Assembly (NCBI RefSeq): GCF_010365865.1
Contig: NZ_CP048020.1
Coordinates: forward strand, 1,364,001-1,428,000
From: Treponema vincentii
GTDB lineage: Bacteria > Spirochaetota > Spirochaetia > Treponematales > Treponemataceae
Length of the DNA stretch: 64,000 nucleotides
Direction: 5' to 3'
Shown here piece by piece: positions 26,736 through 35,747 of this stretch (its first letter is position 1; the number at the start of each line of letters is the position of its first letter). The position numbers and the translations under genes are program-made. A model generated the notes under the pieces. That model saw only the letters and a program-made list of their open reading frames with translations, made no database searches and had not been told where the DNA came from.

Positions 26736-27761
26736 TTGGGGCGATTAATTTTTATTTTACTGCTTTCCGTTTCAGGACTTATTTTTTTAGCGGTTATCTT
26801 CGGAATGTATATTTATATGAAACGAACTATTTCCGGTGGAAAATCATTGATGGAAGAAGCAGTAAACGAACAGACCGATACTACAAAAATGGCGCTCAGT
26901 GAGTTTTTAGTATATGCATCTTCGATACTTGGGGCGGTATTATTTGCCTTACAGGTGATAAAAAAGGGAGGCTCAGGATTTTCTAATTTGGCAACATATA
27001 TTATTTTGCCTCCGGTTATGGCTCTCTTTAATGCACGAAAGCGTACCGGAAGAAGTATTTTTGTGTTTGTGGCTGTCGCAATATTTTCACTTTATACGTT
27101 TTTGGTATATATCATAATCAGCGTTCCGGTGAAGGCTCCTGTTTTTACGATTAACAACACAAAGATTAAGATGGCATATACAACTGTTGCCGATATAGTT
27201 GCGGACGGATTCGATATTTATGTAAAACAGGCTAATCCTTCCGGCAGAGATTATAAAAAACTGCTTTCTTGTGGTGCTTTTAAAAAATATCCCGTTGATC
27301 GGAGTATTCTCGTTGAAAAAGGATTCCGAAGAAATAATACTGCTATACCTTATGCTCATTATCTTCTTGTAAAAGACGGCTTTGTGATCGGGAGCATCGG
27401 TCTTTACGGTCATAAAAAAAAGGATACGGTATTAGAAGACTGTAAAATCATTCATTTAAAACTTGATGAATACTGCATTTCCGATGCAAGAGCAAATTCA
27501 ATTCGTTATTGTCTTGATGATGTTGAGCTGCTCGTTCCATTGCAACAAGAAATATTGCAAAAAACATTCGATAAAAAACTGTGGTTAGTACCGCCAAGAA
27601 ATACGAGAGACATAACTCAGCTGCACTACGGTATTAAATGGTCAACCGGAAGCGATCATCTCTTTTGGAATGAATACTTTGCTTATATTCATTTTAATGA
27701 AAGTAATGATATGACCGACTTTGAGATTTCAACCGAAATAGCACGTGATTGGAATGAATAA
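26736..27761 (+). CDS. membrane protein with soluble C-terminal domain
   Basis: 341 residues; three hydrophobic helices (about 3-26, 57-77 and 108-128), then a soluble domain from about 135 that ends FAYIHFNESNDMTDFEIS. Start is TTG 26736 with GAGGAG at 26722-26727; the ATG at 26728 is out of frame. No family recognised. Membrane-anchored island proteins may neutralise toxins that enter through or act on the inner membrane; this is inference. Confidence 0.6.
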   Translation: MGRLIFILLLSVSGLIFLAVIFGMYIYMKRTISGGKSLMEEAVNEQTDTTKMALSEFLVYASSILGAVLFALQVIKKGGSGFSNLATYIILPPVMALFNARKRTGRSIFVFVAVAIFSLYTFLVYIIISVPVKAPVFTINNTKIKMAYTTVADIVADGFDIYVKQANPSGRDYKKLLSCGAFKKYPVDRSILVEKGFRRNNTAIPYAHYLLVKDGFVIGSIGLYGHKKKDTVLEDCKIIHLKLDEYCISDARANSIRYCLDDVELLVPLQQEILQKTFDKKLWLVPPRNTRDITQLHYGIKWSTGSDHLFWNEYFAYIHFNESNDMTDFEISTEIARDWNE

Positions 27762-27830
27762 GAAAACTCATTCGTTATAAATAAAAACCCCGACGCAAAA
27801 CATCGAATCTTGCGAAATCTCCGCTCTATT

Positions 27831-28244
27831 TTAAGAGCTCTCCGTATCTCTTAGCCGTAGGATTCTCATTGCTTCTTGGGCTATCGTTTTATTTGTGTCA
27901 TGCGTCATTTTTTTCAACAAATCGATGGGCAATTTTTTGTTTCTGATGATTGCAAGGCGGATCGAAAAGTCGGGGTCGTTCATCAGTGTTTCAAAAATAT
28001 ACCGGTCGTTTTGGTTTTTCATCGCAACGGTGAAGCGAACGTCCGCATTTTCGTCTGTACATAAAAGACGCAAGACTTCGGCGGGAATATGTTTGTTGTG
28101 AACGAGCCACGCTTTTTTTTCGGGGTAATGGTGCAATATTTCGCCGATGACAGCGGGGGACAGCTCTTCGGTTCTGGTTTTGTTGTTGTCTTGAATGTTA
28201 TCGTTTGCGGCTAAGTGCAGGTATTCTTGTATGGTATTGATCAT
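27831..28244 (-). CDS. leucine-rich-repeat-variant (LRV/HEAT-like) protein
   Basis: Residues 40-137 are short helical repeats of the LRV type: IPAEVLRLLCTDENADVRFT, then YIFETLMNDPDFSIRLAIIR and LPIDLLKKMTHDTNK. 137 residues from ATG 28244, chosen because GAGG lies six bases upstream; the open frame extends further to 28367 without support. LRV proteins are binding scaffolds and occur among immunity genes. Confidence 0.6.
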   Translation of the reverse strand: MINTIQEYLHLAANDNIQDNNKTRTEELSPAVIGEILHHYPEKKAWLVHNKHIPAEVLRLLCTDENADVRFTVAMKNQNDRYIFETLMNDPDFSIRLAIIRNKKLPIDLLKKMTHDTNKTIAQEAMRILRLRDTESS

Positions 28245-28354
28245 AGGTGTCCTCATGCGATTGTTGATTCTCTTTATAATTTTTTTGCGGTAGTGTTTCT
28301 GCAAACTCAATATCATTTCTTCCAGTATGATAAGCGATTCGAAAGATACAAAAA

Positions 28355-28687
28355 TTATAGTCTGCATGCCAAGCGTAATCCGAGACTACCTGCATGAAAA
28401 TCGGGAGTATAAAAGAGCCTGACCGGCAGCGCTGCGTTATATATATCGGTATCTATACCGCCGCCCCGATAGGTCGGTAAGCTGACCGTATGTGCAGGGT
28501 TTACGTCGTATTCTCCGTATCCGAGGGTACCGTCCGTTACGGCAGGAATGGTGATCATCGTAAACGATACGCCGTTTACCGTATACGTCTTACCGGTAGG
28601 CAGTATGTCTGCATTTTCGGCATTTACACCGGCACTGCCGCCTGTCATTGCAATAAGCACCGCTCCTAAAAATAATGTTTTATTCAA
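28355..28687 (-). pseudogene. internally deleted SUMF1/FGE-sulfatase-like protein
   Basis: Signal peptide (NKTLFLGAVLIAMTGGSAG), then the opening of a formylglycine-generating-enzyme-like domain (FTMITIPAV, NPAHTVSLPTYR) joined directly to its last strand (GSLGLRLACRL). The family normally needs about 200 further residues between them, including the 'EVT' block, so the centre is missing. TTG 28687 has GGAGG eight bases upstream. A remnant of a spirochete SUMF1-type lipoprotein or secreted protein. Confidence 0.6.
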
Positions 28688-28859
28688 TTTTCTTTCCTCC
28701 AAATATATTTATATTTCGGTTTTATAATACTGCTTTACCACAGTCTCCTTTCCCAAAATTACCTTCAACATTTTGTAGAATATTCTACATTTTTATTGTA
28801 TCACTCCAAACTTCATAGAGCAATTAAAATAGAGTGATTAAAATAGAGCAATTTTGATA

Positions 28860-28907
28860 ACGCACATTGTCTTAAGATGATAACATGTTAAGATAATGTG
28901 CGTTTTT
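28860..28907 (+). terminator. strong hairpin with T tract
   Basis: ACGCACATT (28860-28868) pairs with AATGTGCGT (28895-28903), with further pairing inside (GTCTTAA/TTAAGA), followed by TTTTT. Looks like an intrinsic terminator on the plus strand; A runs on the other side are weak. Confidence 0.55.
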
Positions 28908-29211
28908 ATATCCGTTAGAGCAGTTAGCAAGGGCGTTTTTACCAAAGATACATGGTCTTTTTAATTTTTCATGAAAAGTAACTTTATGCAAGGAAGGGAA
29001 TCTGTTTGTAAAATTGAAAACTGATGGCATAGTTGAATCGCTTCAATCTCTACAAGGGTTGTTTTTGATGATTTGATGATTCTCTGTTGTTAGACTGTTA
29101 TAGAGTCGGTTTGGAACTTTTTAAGTTTCTGAAATGCTCTATTTTTTTGAACAAAATATTGAGTTTCAGCATTACAAATTAAAAATAGGATACATCATAT
29201 CATCCTACTAA

Positions 29212-29248
29212 GTTATCTATCATTGTAGTTACAACAATGATAGATAAC
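29212..29248. repeat. 15-bp perfect inverted repeat
   Basis: GTTATCTATCATTGT (29212-29226), loop AGTTACA, ACAATGATAGATAAC (29234-29248). No T tract follows. Could be an operator or RNA hairpin upstream of the tetR promoter. Confidence 0.6.
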
Positions 29249-29303
29249 ATCTATGAGCCAAGTATGATGCAAGAGACTGTGAGAGAATAATTTATAAAAG
29301 CTC

Positions 29304-29350
29304 TTGACAAAATAACAGATAAAAGATATTATAAAAAACCGAACGGTCGG
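29304..29350 (+). promoter_or_regulatory. tetR promoter and operator
   Basis: TTGACA (29304-29309), 17-base spacer, TATTAT (29327-29332). The palindrome CCGAACGGTCGG at 29339-29350 overlaps the expected transcription start, a usual position for a TetR-family operator, so autorepression is likely. Confidence 0.7.
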
Positions 29351-29375
29351 AATTTAATAAGAAGGTGTATCAGCT

Positions 29376-30068
29376 ATGGCGAAAGAATATAATGCAAAGG
29401 CTACCATTGAGGCTATTTTATCCGTATCAGCGAAGCTGTTTTTACAAAAGGGATTCGATAAGACCAGCATGATGGATATTGCAACAGCTGCCGGAATATC
29501 CAAGGGGGCTATTTATCATCATTTTAAATCGAAGGATGAAATTATCAAATCTGTTATGGAGAAGCAGGAGCAAAGTGTAAAGGGTACAATAGAAAACTTT
29601 ATGGAAGAGACCCGGTTTTTGAGTGGAAAAGAACAGTTGCAACTTATTTTGGAGAAAAATATCGAGAATCAGGAAGCACATTATTTAGATGATGCAATGA
29701 GTGTACGCATGAAAAGTGCAGAGTTTGTCCTATCCTACATGCAATCTTGTGTCAATAAGGATTCTAACTTTGTTTCAAAAATTATTAAGAAAGGAATACA
29801 AGATGGCTCTATCGTTACAGATTTTCCGGATGAATGTGCGGAAGTTTTTATGCTATTGCTCAATGTGTGGTGTGATCCGGCTGTTTTTGATTGTGATGGT
29901 GAGAAGTTATCCTCGAGACTCGGATTTTTACAATATATGATGAAGTCGATAGGCATCGATGTATTATTCAGTGATGAACTTATTGAAAAATCGTTGGAGC
30001 TATTGCAAAAATTATATCCAAAGGAGGATAAGACCGATGAATCATCATTTCATTATAGAAACAAATAA
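29376..30068 (+). CDS. TetR-family transcriptional regulator
   Basis: 230 residues with a TetR helix-turn-helix (about 10-56: AKLFLQKGFDKTSMMDIATA, ISKGAIYHHFKSKDEI) and a helical ligand-binding domain. It probably represses its own promoter and the ABC genes behind it. Its last 32 bases overlap the ABC ATPase start. Its codon use and low GC differ from the core genes, and such TetR-ABC-permease units are common in Firmicutes, so acquisition from them is likely but unproven. Confidence 0.85.
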   Translation: MAKEYNAKATIEAILSVSAKLFLQKGFDKTSMMDIATAAGISKGAIYHHFKSKDEIIKSVMEKQEQSVKGTIENFMEETRFLSGKEQLQLILEKNIENQEAHYLDDAMSVRMKSAEFVLSYMQSCVNKDSNFVSKIIKKGIQDGSIVTDFPDECAEVFMLLLNVWCDPAVFDCDGEKLSSRLGFLQYMMKSIGIDVLFSDELIEKSLELLQKLYPKEDKTDESSFHYRNK

Positions 30069-30780
30069 CCTTACAAAAACTTTTGGCGGTAAGGAAGTAA
30101 TTAAAGGTTGTAATATGCATGTAGAAAAAGGTACGATTTATGGTTTTTTAGGTGCGAACGGAGCGGGGAAAACAACGGTATTCAAACTTCTCTCAGGACT
30201 TCTTACACCGACTATGGGAAAATTACAAATGTTTGGAATAGATAATCTTTCAACACCGAGTGATATGTTATCACAGATTGGTACTTTGATAGAAACTCCC
30301 ATTTTTTATGAACATTTGTCGGCAGCAGAAAATTTGCGTATGCATCTTGCCTACATGGGCAAGGAAGGTGGGAATGTAGAGGATGTCTTGTCAAAAGTCG
30401 GATTAAAGGATATTGGTGTTCAGCCGGTATCTACTTTTTCCTTGGGAATGCGTCAGCGTTTAGCGATTGCAAGAGCAATTATCCATAAACCACAACTATT
30501 GATTCTGGATGAGCCGATTAACGGACTGGATCCTATGGGAATTAAGGAAATGAGGGACTTATTTTTGTACCTTGCAAAAACAGAGGGTATGACATTACTG
30601 ATTTCCAGTCATATTTTGACAGAAATAGAGCATATTGCGGATACAATAGGGGTCATTGTCAACGGAACGATAGTGAGAGAGGTCTCGATGGATAAGGTGA
30701 AGGTAGAGTATCCATCAGGTCTGGAAGAGTATTTTATGGATATTATGATAGGGAGAAAAGAAAATGAAAACGCTGATTAG
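30037..30780 (+). CDS. ABC transporter ATPase (lantibiotic/bacitracin-resistance type)
   Basis: 247 residues: Walker A GANGAGKTT, signature FSLGMRQRLA, Walker B LLILDEPINGLDP and ISSH H-loop. The SLGMRQR signature and INGLDP are typical of BcrA/NukF-type antimicrobial-peptide exporters. ATG 30037 has AAGGAGG nine bases upstream inside tetR. Pairs with the permease that starts 16 bases before its end. Confidence 0.85.
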   Translation: MNHHFIIETNNLTKTFGGKEVIKGCNMHVEKGTIYGFLGANGAGKTTVFKLLSGLLTPTMGKLQMFGIDNLSTPSDMLSQIGTLIETPIFYEHLSAAENLRMHLAYMGKEGGNVEDVLSKVGLKDIGVQPVSTFSLGMRQRLAIARAIIHKPQLLILDEPINGLDPMGIKEMRDLFLYLAKTEGMTLLISSHILTEIEHIADTIGVIVNGTIVREVSMDKVKVEYPSGLEEYFMDIMIGRKENENAD

Positions 30781-31474
30781 ATTGGAATTAAAAAAGAATA
30801 ACATCAACACTTATATCTTAGCGGATATTATCATAGCGATTACGATGATTGGTTTCCTTTTCCTTTTTGCATATGCCCCTTTGATAGAGCCGAATGATAA
30901 AGACATGGCAATTTTTGCAGGATATGATAATCTTATTTCTCTATTTTGTGTTTTTAACATGGCAGTATTTTGTGTGATGTCTGCAGTGATGTATTGCAGG
31001 TTTGTTATTGAAGATTATTCGGGTAAGCGACCTATTTTACTTTTTTCCTATCCGGTCAGTCGAAAAAAGGTTGTGTTATCCAAACTTTTGATTGTGTGTG
31101 GATTTACGATTATATCAATGGTTATCTGTAACTTTATTGTTTTTTTGATATTCGGTATCACTGAAAATTTCATTCATCTTGTAGGAAACAACTTTACAGT
31201 TTCTATTATCTTGAACATTGTTGAAAATACCATATTGATGTCAGCGATAGCTGCAACTATCGGAGTGATAGCAGTAGGAATCGGATTTATCAAAAAATCA
31301 GTGCCGACAACTATTATTTCTGCAGTTCTCCTTGCTTCGTTAATGTGTAATATTGTGGTAAATGCAAACCCTAATCGAGCAGCGATGTATGTGTTAGCAG
31401 CGGCAATGGTAATGATTGGTATCTTGTGTTCGATATTTTTGATGAAAAAAATAAATAAGATGGAGATTTTATAA
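30764..31474 (+). CDS. ABC-2 type permease
   Basis: 236 residues with six predicted membrane helices (about 17-37, 55-78, 103-125, 140-165, 172-193 and 208-230) and the basic loop PVSRKKVVLSKLL typical of ABC-2 permeases. Overlaps the ATPase gene by 17 bases. Together they probably export or exclude a peptide or lipid-targeting antimicrobial. Confidence 0.75.
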   Translation: MKTLIRLELKKNNINTYILADIIIAITMIGFLFLFAYAPLIEPNDKDMAIFAGYDNLISLFCVFNMAVFCVMSAVMYCRFVIEDYSGKRPILLFSYPVSRKKVVLSKLLIVCGFTIISMVICNFIVFLIFGITENFIHLVGNNFTVSIILNIVENTILMSAIAATIGVIAVGIGFIKKSVPTTIISAVLLASLMCNIVVNANPNRAAMYVLAAAMVMIGILCSIFLMKKINKMEIL

Positions 31475-31686
31475 TGGAACAAAAAATAGAAGGAACAGTG
31501 GACAATTTTCTTGATAGAATGGCATCAGAATTATATTTGGGAAGTGTATGGTTTGGATTGTTGCTAATCCTTGTTGGAGCAGTGTTGTTATTCAAAAAAA
31601 GAAATTCAAACAATAACAAATTTGTTTGTTATGCTTGTATGGTAATAGGATTTCTCGCTATTGTAAGTGGACTGATGCAGATGTAA
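31474..31686 (+). CDS. small two-helix membrane protein of the ABC unit
   Basis: 70 residues, two hydrophobic helices (about 22-41 and 49-68) separated by a basic loop (FKKRNSNNNK). Its ATG shares a base with the permease stop, so it is co-translated. Accessory subunit is an inference; no family recognised. Confidence 0.6.
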   Translation: MEQKIEGTVDNFLDRMASELYLGSVWFGLLLILVGAVLLFKKRNSNNNKFVCYACMVIGFLAIVSGLMQM

Positions 31687-31913
31687 TCCACTGAAAAAGG
31701 GGTTCTTGAATGCGTATCGGCTCTACATGAGACCAGACTATTTACGCTACAAGACAGGATAAAAGTATGTATATCAAAAATCGAAATTCCTATGCTTACA
31801 GTACGAGAAAATACTGAGAGAAGACGAATAGGGTAGTATAAGATGTTGAGAATACGAACAACAGGTTCTTCCAAAATCAACCATGCGGTTTATAATCTAT
31901 CTTCTATTTTATA

Positions 31914-32396
31914 TTATAGCTTTAACACTGCGATAAGTTCTTCCCCATCCGTATCTCCTGTTTCAACAAAACCGAATGAGCTATATAGTTTACGCGCAAC
32001 TTGATTTTCAAGTTCATAAGACAACCAACAATATTCAGCTTTTCCGCAAGGAAAAGTCTTAACAAAATCAAGAGCCAATTTAACTGCTTCTTTTCCAAAT
32101 CCATTGTTTTGATACGCTTTATCAATCATCAGACGCCAAAGATTATAATTTCCTTTTGCTATTTCAGGTGCATGAATCCAATAGTCATGAACATCAAAAC
32201 CGATCATCAAAAATCCGACCGGTATTTCATTGGTATATATCCCGAATGGAAATGCATAACCATTTGCGGTGATTGCAATGTAGGCTTCAATGATGCTTAT
32301 ATCATTGGCAGCAACAAAGCTTTTCTGTGTTTTCGATACCTGCAGTTTCAGAATATCCCAAATGTTTTTCCCGTTTACTTTTTCCAAATGAAGCAT
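31914..32396 (-). CDS. GNAT-family N-acetyltransferase
   Basis: 160 residues. The acetyl-CoA loop YQNNGFGKEA fits the Q/RxxGxG/A motif, followed by a helix and by NQVARKLYSSFGFVETG, the usual last motif. The start MLHLEKVNGKNIWDILKL and the LMIDKAYQNNGFG context resemble diamine/spermidine acetyltransferases such as BltD. Substrate not known. A 227-base non-coding stretch separates it from the ABC unit. Confidence 0.8.
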   Translation of the reverse strand: MLHLEKVNGKNIWDILKLQVSKTQKSFVAANDISIIEAYIAITANGYAFPFGIYTNEIPVGFLMIGFDVHDYWIHAPEIAKGNYNLWRLMIDKAYQNNGFGKEAVKLALDFVKTFPCGKAEYCWLSYELENQVARKLYSSFGFVETGDTDGEELIAVLKL

Positions 32397-32419
32397 GCTA
32401 TATGCTTTATGACTTAAAT

Positions 32420-33511
32420 TTATTCTGCAATATTAATTCCTTTCTTGATAAGTTTTTTCTTTGCTTTTTCGGAAATATAAATAACGGTGCCGTCAATAAG
32501 TTTTAAGTTTGGAAACTGTGCCAATTCCTCATCAGAAATAGACTTAATATCAAATAGATCATTCTCGCCGTCCCATTGCGGAATAAGCTGCATATTAATT
32601 TCATTTCCGCCATCAAGAAACAGCTGTGTTACCTTTGGGGCCAATTCAGCAGGAATTTCCAATTGCTGAAACCAGCTTTTTACTTCAGGTATCATTTTAT
32701 CGTAGTAATCATCGGGATCTATTTCTTTTTTTGCATAATCATTGCAAAAATCATATACATCAAATTTCGGTTTAAGCAGTTCTTGTTTGTACATCAGCTC
32801 TTGGATAATAGCAAGTTTAAAATTGAGGTTTGTAAATGTCAACACTTCACCTTCCGTCTTTGGCAGCGCCCATTTACCGCTCGACACCCTCGGCGGTTTA
32901 TACCAAAAACTTATATCCCGTATAGGTTCAGGTTCGGCACATACCAAATCGGCTATCTCATCGGTTTTTGATTTTCGTAAACGTTCCTGAAAAGATATTG
33001 CATTCAGAACCGAGTTTAATTTACTCGACAATGAACAATTTATTTTCCAGTTTCCCACTTTCATTTCTAAAAATATATAAGCATCTCTCAATGTTTTTTG
33101 AGGTATAGCTTCCAAAATAGTTTTACCGTTTATCGTAAAAATGCCGGGAAACACCTGCGTTGGATTTACATCGAAAAACGAAAATTTTACTTTTTTCTCC
33201 CATTCCCTATCTTCACATATTCTTATGTCTAGTTCGCTGATACATCCTTTGGAAACAAAACTTTTTACTCCCATATTATCCCAGATATATATTTCCTCTA
33301 AATCATCTTTACTTACTGTTCCATCAGTCGGCTTACGCAATACTTTTCTATATTCACCGAATTTCTCCGCAAGAATATCTATTGATAGGTTTTCAATAAA
33401 CTCATCATTAATATACAAACCGTTTTTAGTTAAATTGATATGAAGTTTCTGTTGCGGCATAGCCGACTGTTTATCCTGTTTATTTGATTCCAAGTTTTTT
33501 ATAATACTCAT
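32420..33511 (-). CDS. two-domain island protein of unknown function
   Basis: 363 residues. The N-terminal part is beta-rich (LTKNGLYINDEFIENLS, then EEIYIWDNMGVKSF). The C-terminal half has the acidic segment FDVYDFCNDYAKKEIDPDDYY and a GTVIYISEKAKKKL ending. It resembles proteins annotated as DUF7738/DUF6892, but I cannot confirm this. ATG 33511 is chosen because AAGGAG lies seven bases upstream; it starts right after the stop of the upstream gene. Confidence 0.55.
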   Translation of the reverse strand: MSIIKNLESNKQDKQSAMPQQKLHINLTKNGLYINDEFIENLSIDILAEKFGEYRKVLRKPTDGTVSKDDLEEIYIWDNMGVKSFVSKGCISELDIRICEDREWEKKVKFSFFDVNPTQVFPGIFTINGKTILEAIPQKTLRDAYIFLEMKVGNWKINCSLSSKLNSVLNAISFQERLRKSKTDEIADLVCAEPEPIRDISFWYKPPRVSSGKWALPKTEGEVLTFTNLNFKLAIIQELMYKQELLKPKFDVYDFCNDYAKKEIDPDDYYDKMIPEVKSWFQQLEIPAELAPKVTQLFLDGGNEINMQLIPQWDGENDLFDIKSISDEELAQFPNLKLIDGTVIYISEKAKKKLIKKGINIAE

Positions 33512-33512
33512 T

Positions 33513-33914
33513 TTATAACTCCTTACCATATAATATTTCTTTAATAGCTCTTATGTCAATTTTATACCATGTTTTATTAACATACATAAGCGCATCCCAT
33601 AATTGGATTTTTAGTTCACTGTCATCACTATATCGTATTACTATTCTTAAATGAGGTGCAGTCATTTTAAACATCTTTCCATCATTACTCTCATCATCAT
33701 ATTTTGCAGTATTTAAAATATCCGTTATTGCCCTTATATCATCATGCTTAATTGTTCGTAAGGCTGTATCCGTATTATTGGAAAACTGCATTGATACAAT
33801 TTCATCAGGGCTTATAATACATTGTTTTGAAATAGTCATAAAGCCGTCCTTTCCATCAGCAGATAGTGCAAAAGTAATGAATATAAATATACAAAATGCA
33901 ATTACTTGTTTCAT
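33513..33914 (-). CDS. small secreted protein
   Basis: 133 residues from ATG 33914 (AAAGGAAAG upstream). Signal peptide MKQVIAFCIFIFITFALSA, then a domain with LRIVIRYSDDSELKIQLWDA and YVNKTWYKIDI, similar in style to small secreted DUF-type proteins with a cystatin-like sheet. The open frame continues upstream into the R3 repeat, which is not coding. Ends two bases before the next gene, so they are co-expressed. Confidence 0.6.
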   Translation of the reverse strand: MKQVIAFCIFIFITFALSADGKDGFMTISKQCIISPDEIVSMQFSNNTDTALRTIKHDDIRAITDILNTAKYDDESNDGKMFKMTAPHLRIVIRYSDDSELKIQLWDALMYVNKTWYKIDIRAIKEILYGKEL

Positions 33915-33920
33915 TCTTTC

Positions 33921-33987
33921 CTTTATTCGTGCGGAGGGTTTAATACCCGCCGTCCTCGGCAACGCTCTGCGTCGGGGTTGTTGATTA
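33921..33987. repeat. REP-like intergenic repeat R3, copy 1
   Basis: Shares its first 27 bases (33921-33947, containing GCGGAGGGTTTAATACC) and its last part (GTCGGGGTTGTTGATT) with 50761-50815. The centre differs and its stem is imperfect here (CCGCCGTCC...). It lies between two minus-strand genes. Confidence 0.8.
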
Positions 33988-34968
33988 CAGCATGTTCACA
34001 ATTTCAATCGTATTTTCAGATTGAAGCAGGCTGAACAGTTGTTTATAAGTACTTATGATTTTTTCTCTATTTTCTTTATCTGATAAACCTAAAATATAGC
34101 AATCGCTATTTGTATCGATAAGATATAATACCTTGTCACTCATTGCAGCAAGCCTACGGAAAACTTCCGGCGCTTCAAATTCCGTATCTTTATCCAAGCG
34201 AAGCATATTCGCTTTTATCTTTTTTGCTAATAGATTGTAACCGTATACAATATCTCCCACATCCGCCTTCCAATCGAACATTGCCAAATAGTTCAAATCT
34301 ATAAAATCGTTTATCAAAGAGACACAAATATCTTCTTGCTCCAATGCTGTATGGTATATTTTCTTGGCTTTTTGCGGAGATATGCCGAGTAATTTGCAAA
34401 GTGATAAAAAAGTTTGTTCCGTATCGGCAGGTAAGCTTTTGTTCCGGCAAGCAAGTTTTCCTTTTGCCTCCCAAATGCGTCTGTCTTCTTCTTCAAGTAT
34501 TTTTATTTGCAGTTGTCCGTATTGTGCTAAAGCCGTTTTTATATTCTCAATGATTTTTTTATCAAAAATAGGGTTGTTCTTTCCTATAAAATTGAACCAC
34601 TCTTGTCCCTGTTTGCCTGTGATGTCATAATCATAAGAAACAATTTCACAACGATCTCCGATTCTCACAACGGCAAAGATTTCATCTTCACAATAATCAA
34701 CCATACAGATACTTTCGGGTATAAATGCTCTATGGTCGCCATTTTCGTAAAAGCGATTGGTGTATTTTGAGTTTTTAAGCGAAATACAATCAAAAATATT
34801 TTGTTCTTTAATTTGTGTCTCTATCATTTCTTGAGCCTGACTCGAAAACTTTGCGTTGTTTTCCAATATCTGCTGAAAGAGTTGTATATCAAATGCCGAC
34901 CCACCTATGAGTTTTTCGTCTTTGTAGTACACCCACGATACAGTTCGGCCGATATTTTTTCCATTCAT
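33985..34968 (-). CDS. island protein of unknown function
   Basis: 327 residues. A C-terminal section reads LNYLAMFDWKADVGDIVYGY, then KVLYLIDTNSDCYILG, recalling DUF6630-type proteins; the N-terminal half has FDKKIIENIKTALAQYGQLQ and acidic helices. Start MNGKNIGRTVSWVYY preceded by AAGGAGTGG. Ends in repeat R3. No activity can be assigned. Confidence 0.55.
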   Translation of the reverse strand: MNGKNIGRTVSWVYYKDEKLIGGSAFDIQLFQQILENNAKFSSQAQEMIETQIKEQNIFDCISLKNSKYTNRFYENGDHRAFIPESICMVDYCEDEIFAVVRIGDRCEIVSYDYDITGKQGQEWFNFIGKNNPIFDKKIIENIKTALAQYGQLQIKILEEEDRRIWEAKGKLACRNKSLPADTEQTFLSLCKLLGISPQKAKKIYHTALEQEDICVSLINDFIDLNYLAMFDWKADVGDIVYGYNLLAKKIKANMLRLDKDTEFEAPEVFRRLAAMSDKVLYLIDTNSDCYILGLSDKENREKIISTYKQLFSLLQSENTIEIVNML

Positions 34969-35012
34969 ATTCCACTCCTTTTTTTATTTATTTCAATTAA
35001 GCAATAATCGTT

Positions 35013-35747
35013 TTACATTTTATGAAAAGCTCTCTCAGCGGCGTAATGCAGTTTTTTCGACAGGTTCTCGAATTCCAAAGACCAAATCGATTCATCGTAT
35101 TTCCATTCAAACGGTGTTTTGTAATTTTCCCAAATTGTACAAGCCTGCTCATTTACCTCTTCAATGAGCCCCGTAATCTTCAAAGCCTTACCTGCCTCGC
35201 TCATCATCAAATGCCAGTTGTCCAAATCGGCAGGGTCTTCGGTATGGATGGATTTCTCTCGCGGAAGATAATACACAAAATCGCTTGTATCAAAAGGGAA
35301 CAGGGTATGGCATAGCGCAGTAGTGTAAACTTTTTGAGCTAATACGGTAGGCAGCTGCTCGTCGGAATAACCGAAGGTGGAAACATATAAAAAGCCGCGC
35401 AAAATGCCCGCTAAATTTCTACAAACGGGAGCAAAAGCATAATTTGAAACCTTAGTTGTTATGGCTCCGTTTCGTATAAAACTTATGGCACTGTCGATCT
35501 CTTTTCTTCTTAGATTTATATACTTTATCTTTTTAAACCGCCAAGAGTACATCAGTTCCAAAGAATTGTCAATGACGTGCAAATGCTTGTCTCTTTTTTC
35601 CTCCGCCGTGCCGTTTAGCTTGGCAATCCTCGTAACAGCCTGTCTCCAAAACAGGATTAATGTTTTTGCCCATTCGAAATACTGCAAAAAGAGGTCATTG
35701 GGTTTTCCTTTTTCAAAAGCAGTTCTTATTTCTGTAAGTTTTATCAT
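35013..35747 (-). CDS. helical island protein of unknown function
   Basis: 244 residues, nearly all helical: YFEWAKTLILFWRQAVTRI, then SLELMYSWRFKKIKYINLRR and a Trp-rich tail (CTIWENYKTPFEWKYDESIW). No recognised family. ATG 35747 is preferred over the TTG at 35780, although neither has a good ribosome site. Last gene of the minus-strand block that begins at 31914. Confidence 0.5.
   Translation of the reverse strand: MIKLTEIRTAFEKGKPNDLFLQYFEWAKTLILFWRQAVTRIAKLNGTAEEKRDKHLHVIDNSLELMYSWRFKKIKYINLRRKEIDSAISFIRNGAITTKVSNYAFAPVCRNLAGILRGFLYVSTFGYSDEQLPTVLAQKVYTTALCHTLFPFDTSDFVYYLPREKSIHTEDPADLDNWHLMMSEAGKALKITGLIEEVNEQACTIWENYKTPFEWKYDESIWSLEFENLSKKLHYAAERAFHKM

Larger units (their letters stand above)
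28688..29303. other. gene-free stretch with two perfect hairpins
   Basis: No supported gene. Short AT-rich repeats (AGAGTGATTAAAATAGAGCA type) occur near 28815-28855, followed by the terminator-like stem at 28860-28907 and a 15-base stem at 29212-29248. It separates the SUMF1 remnant from the TetR-ABC unit. Confidence 0.6.
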
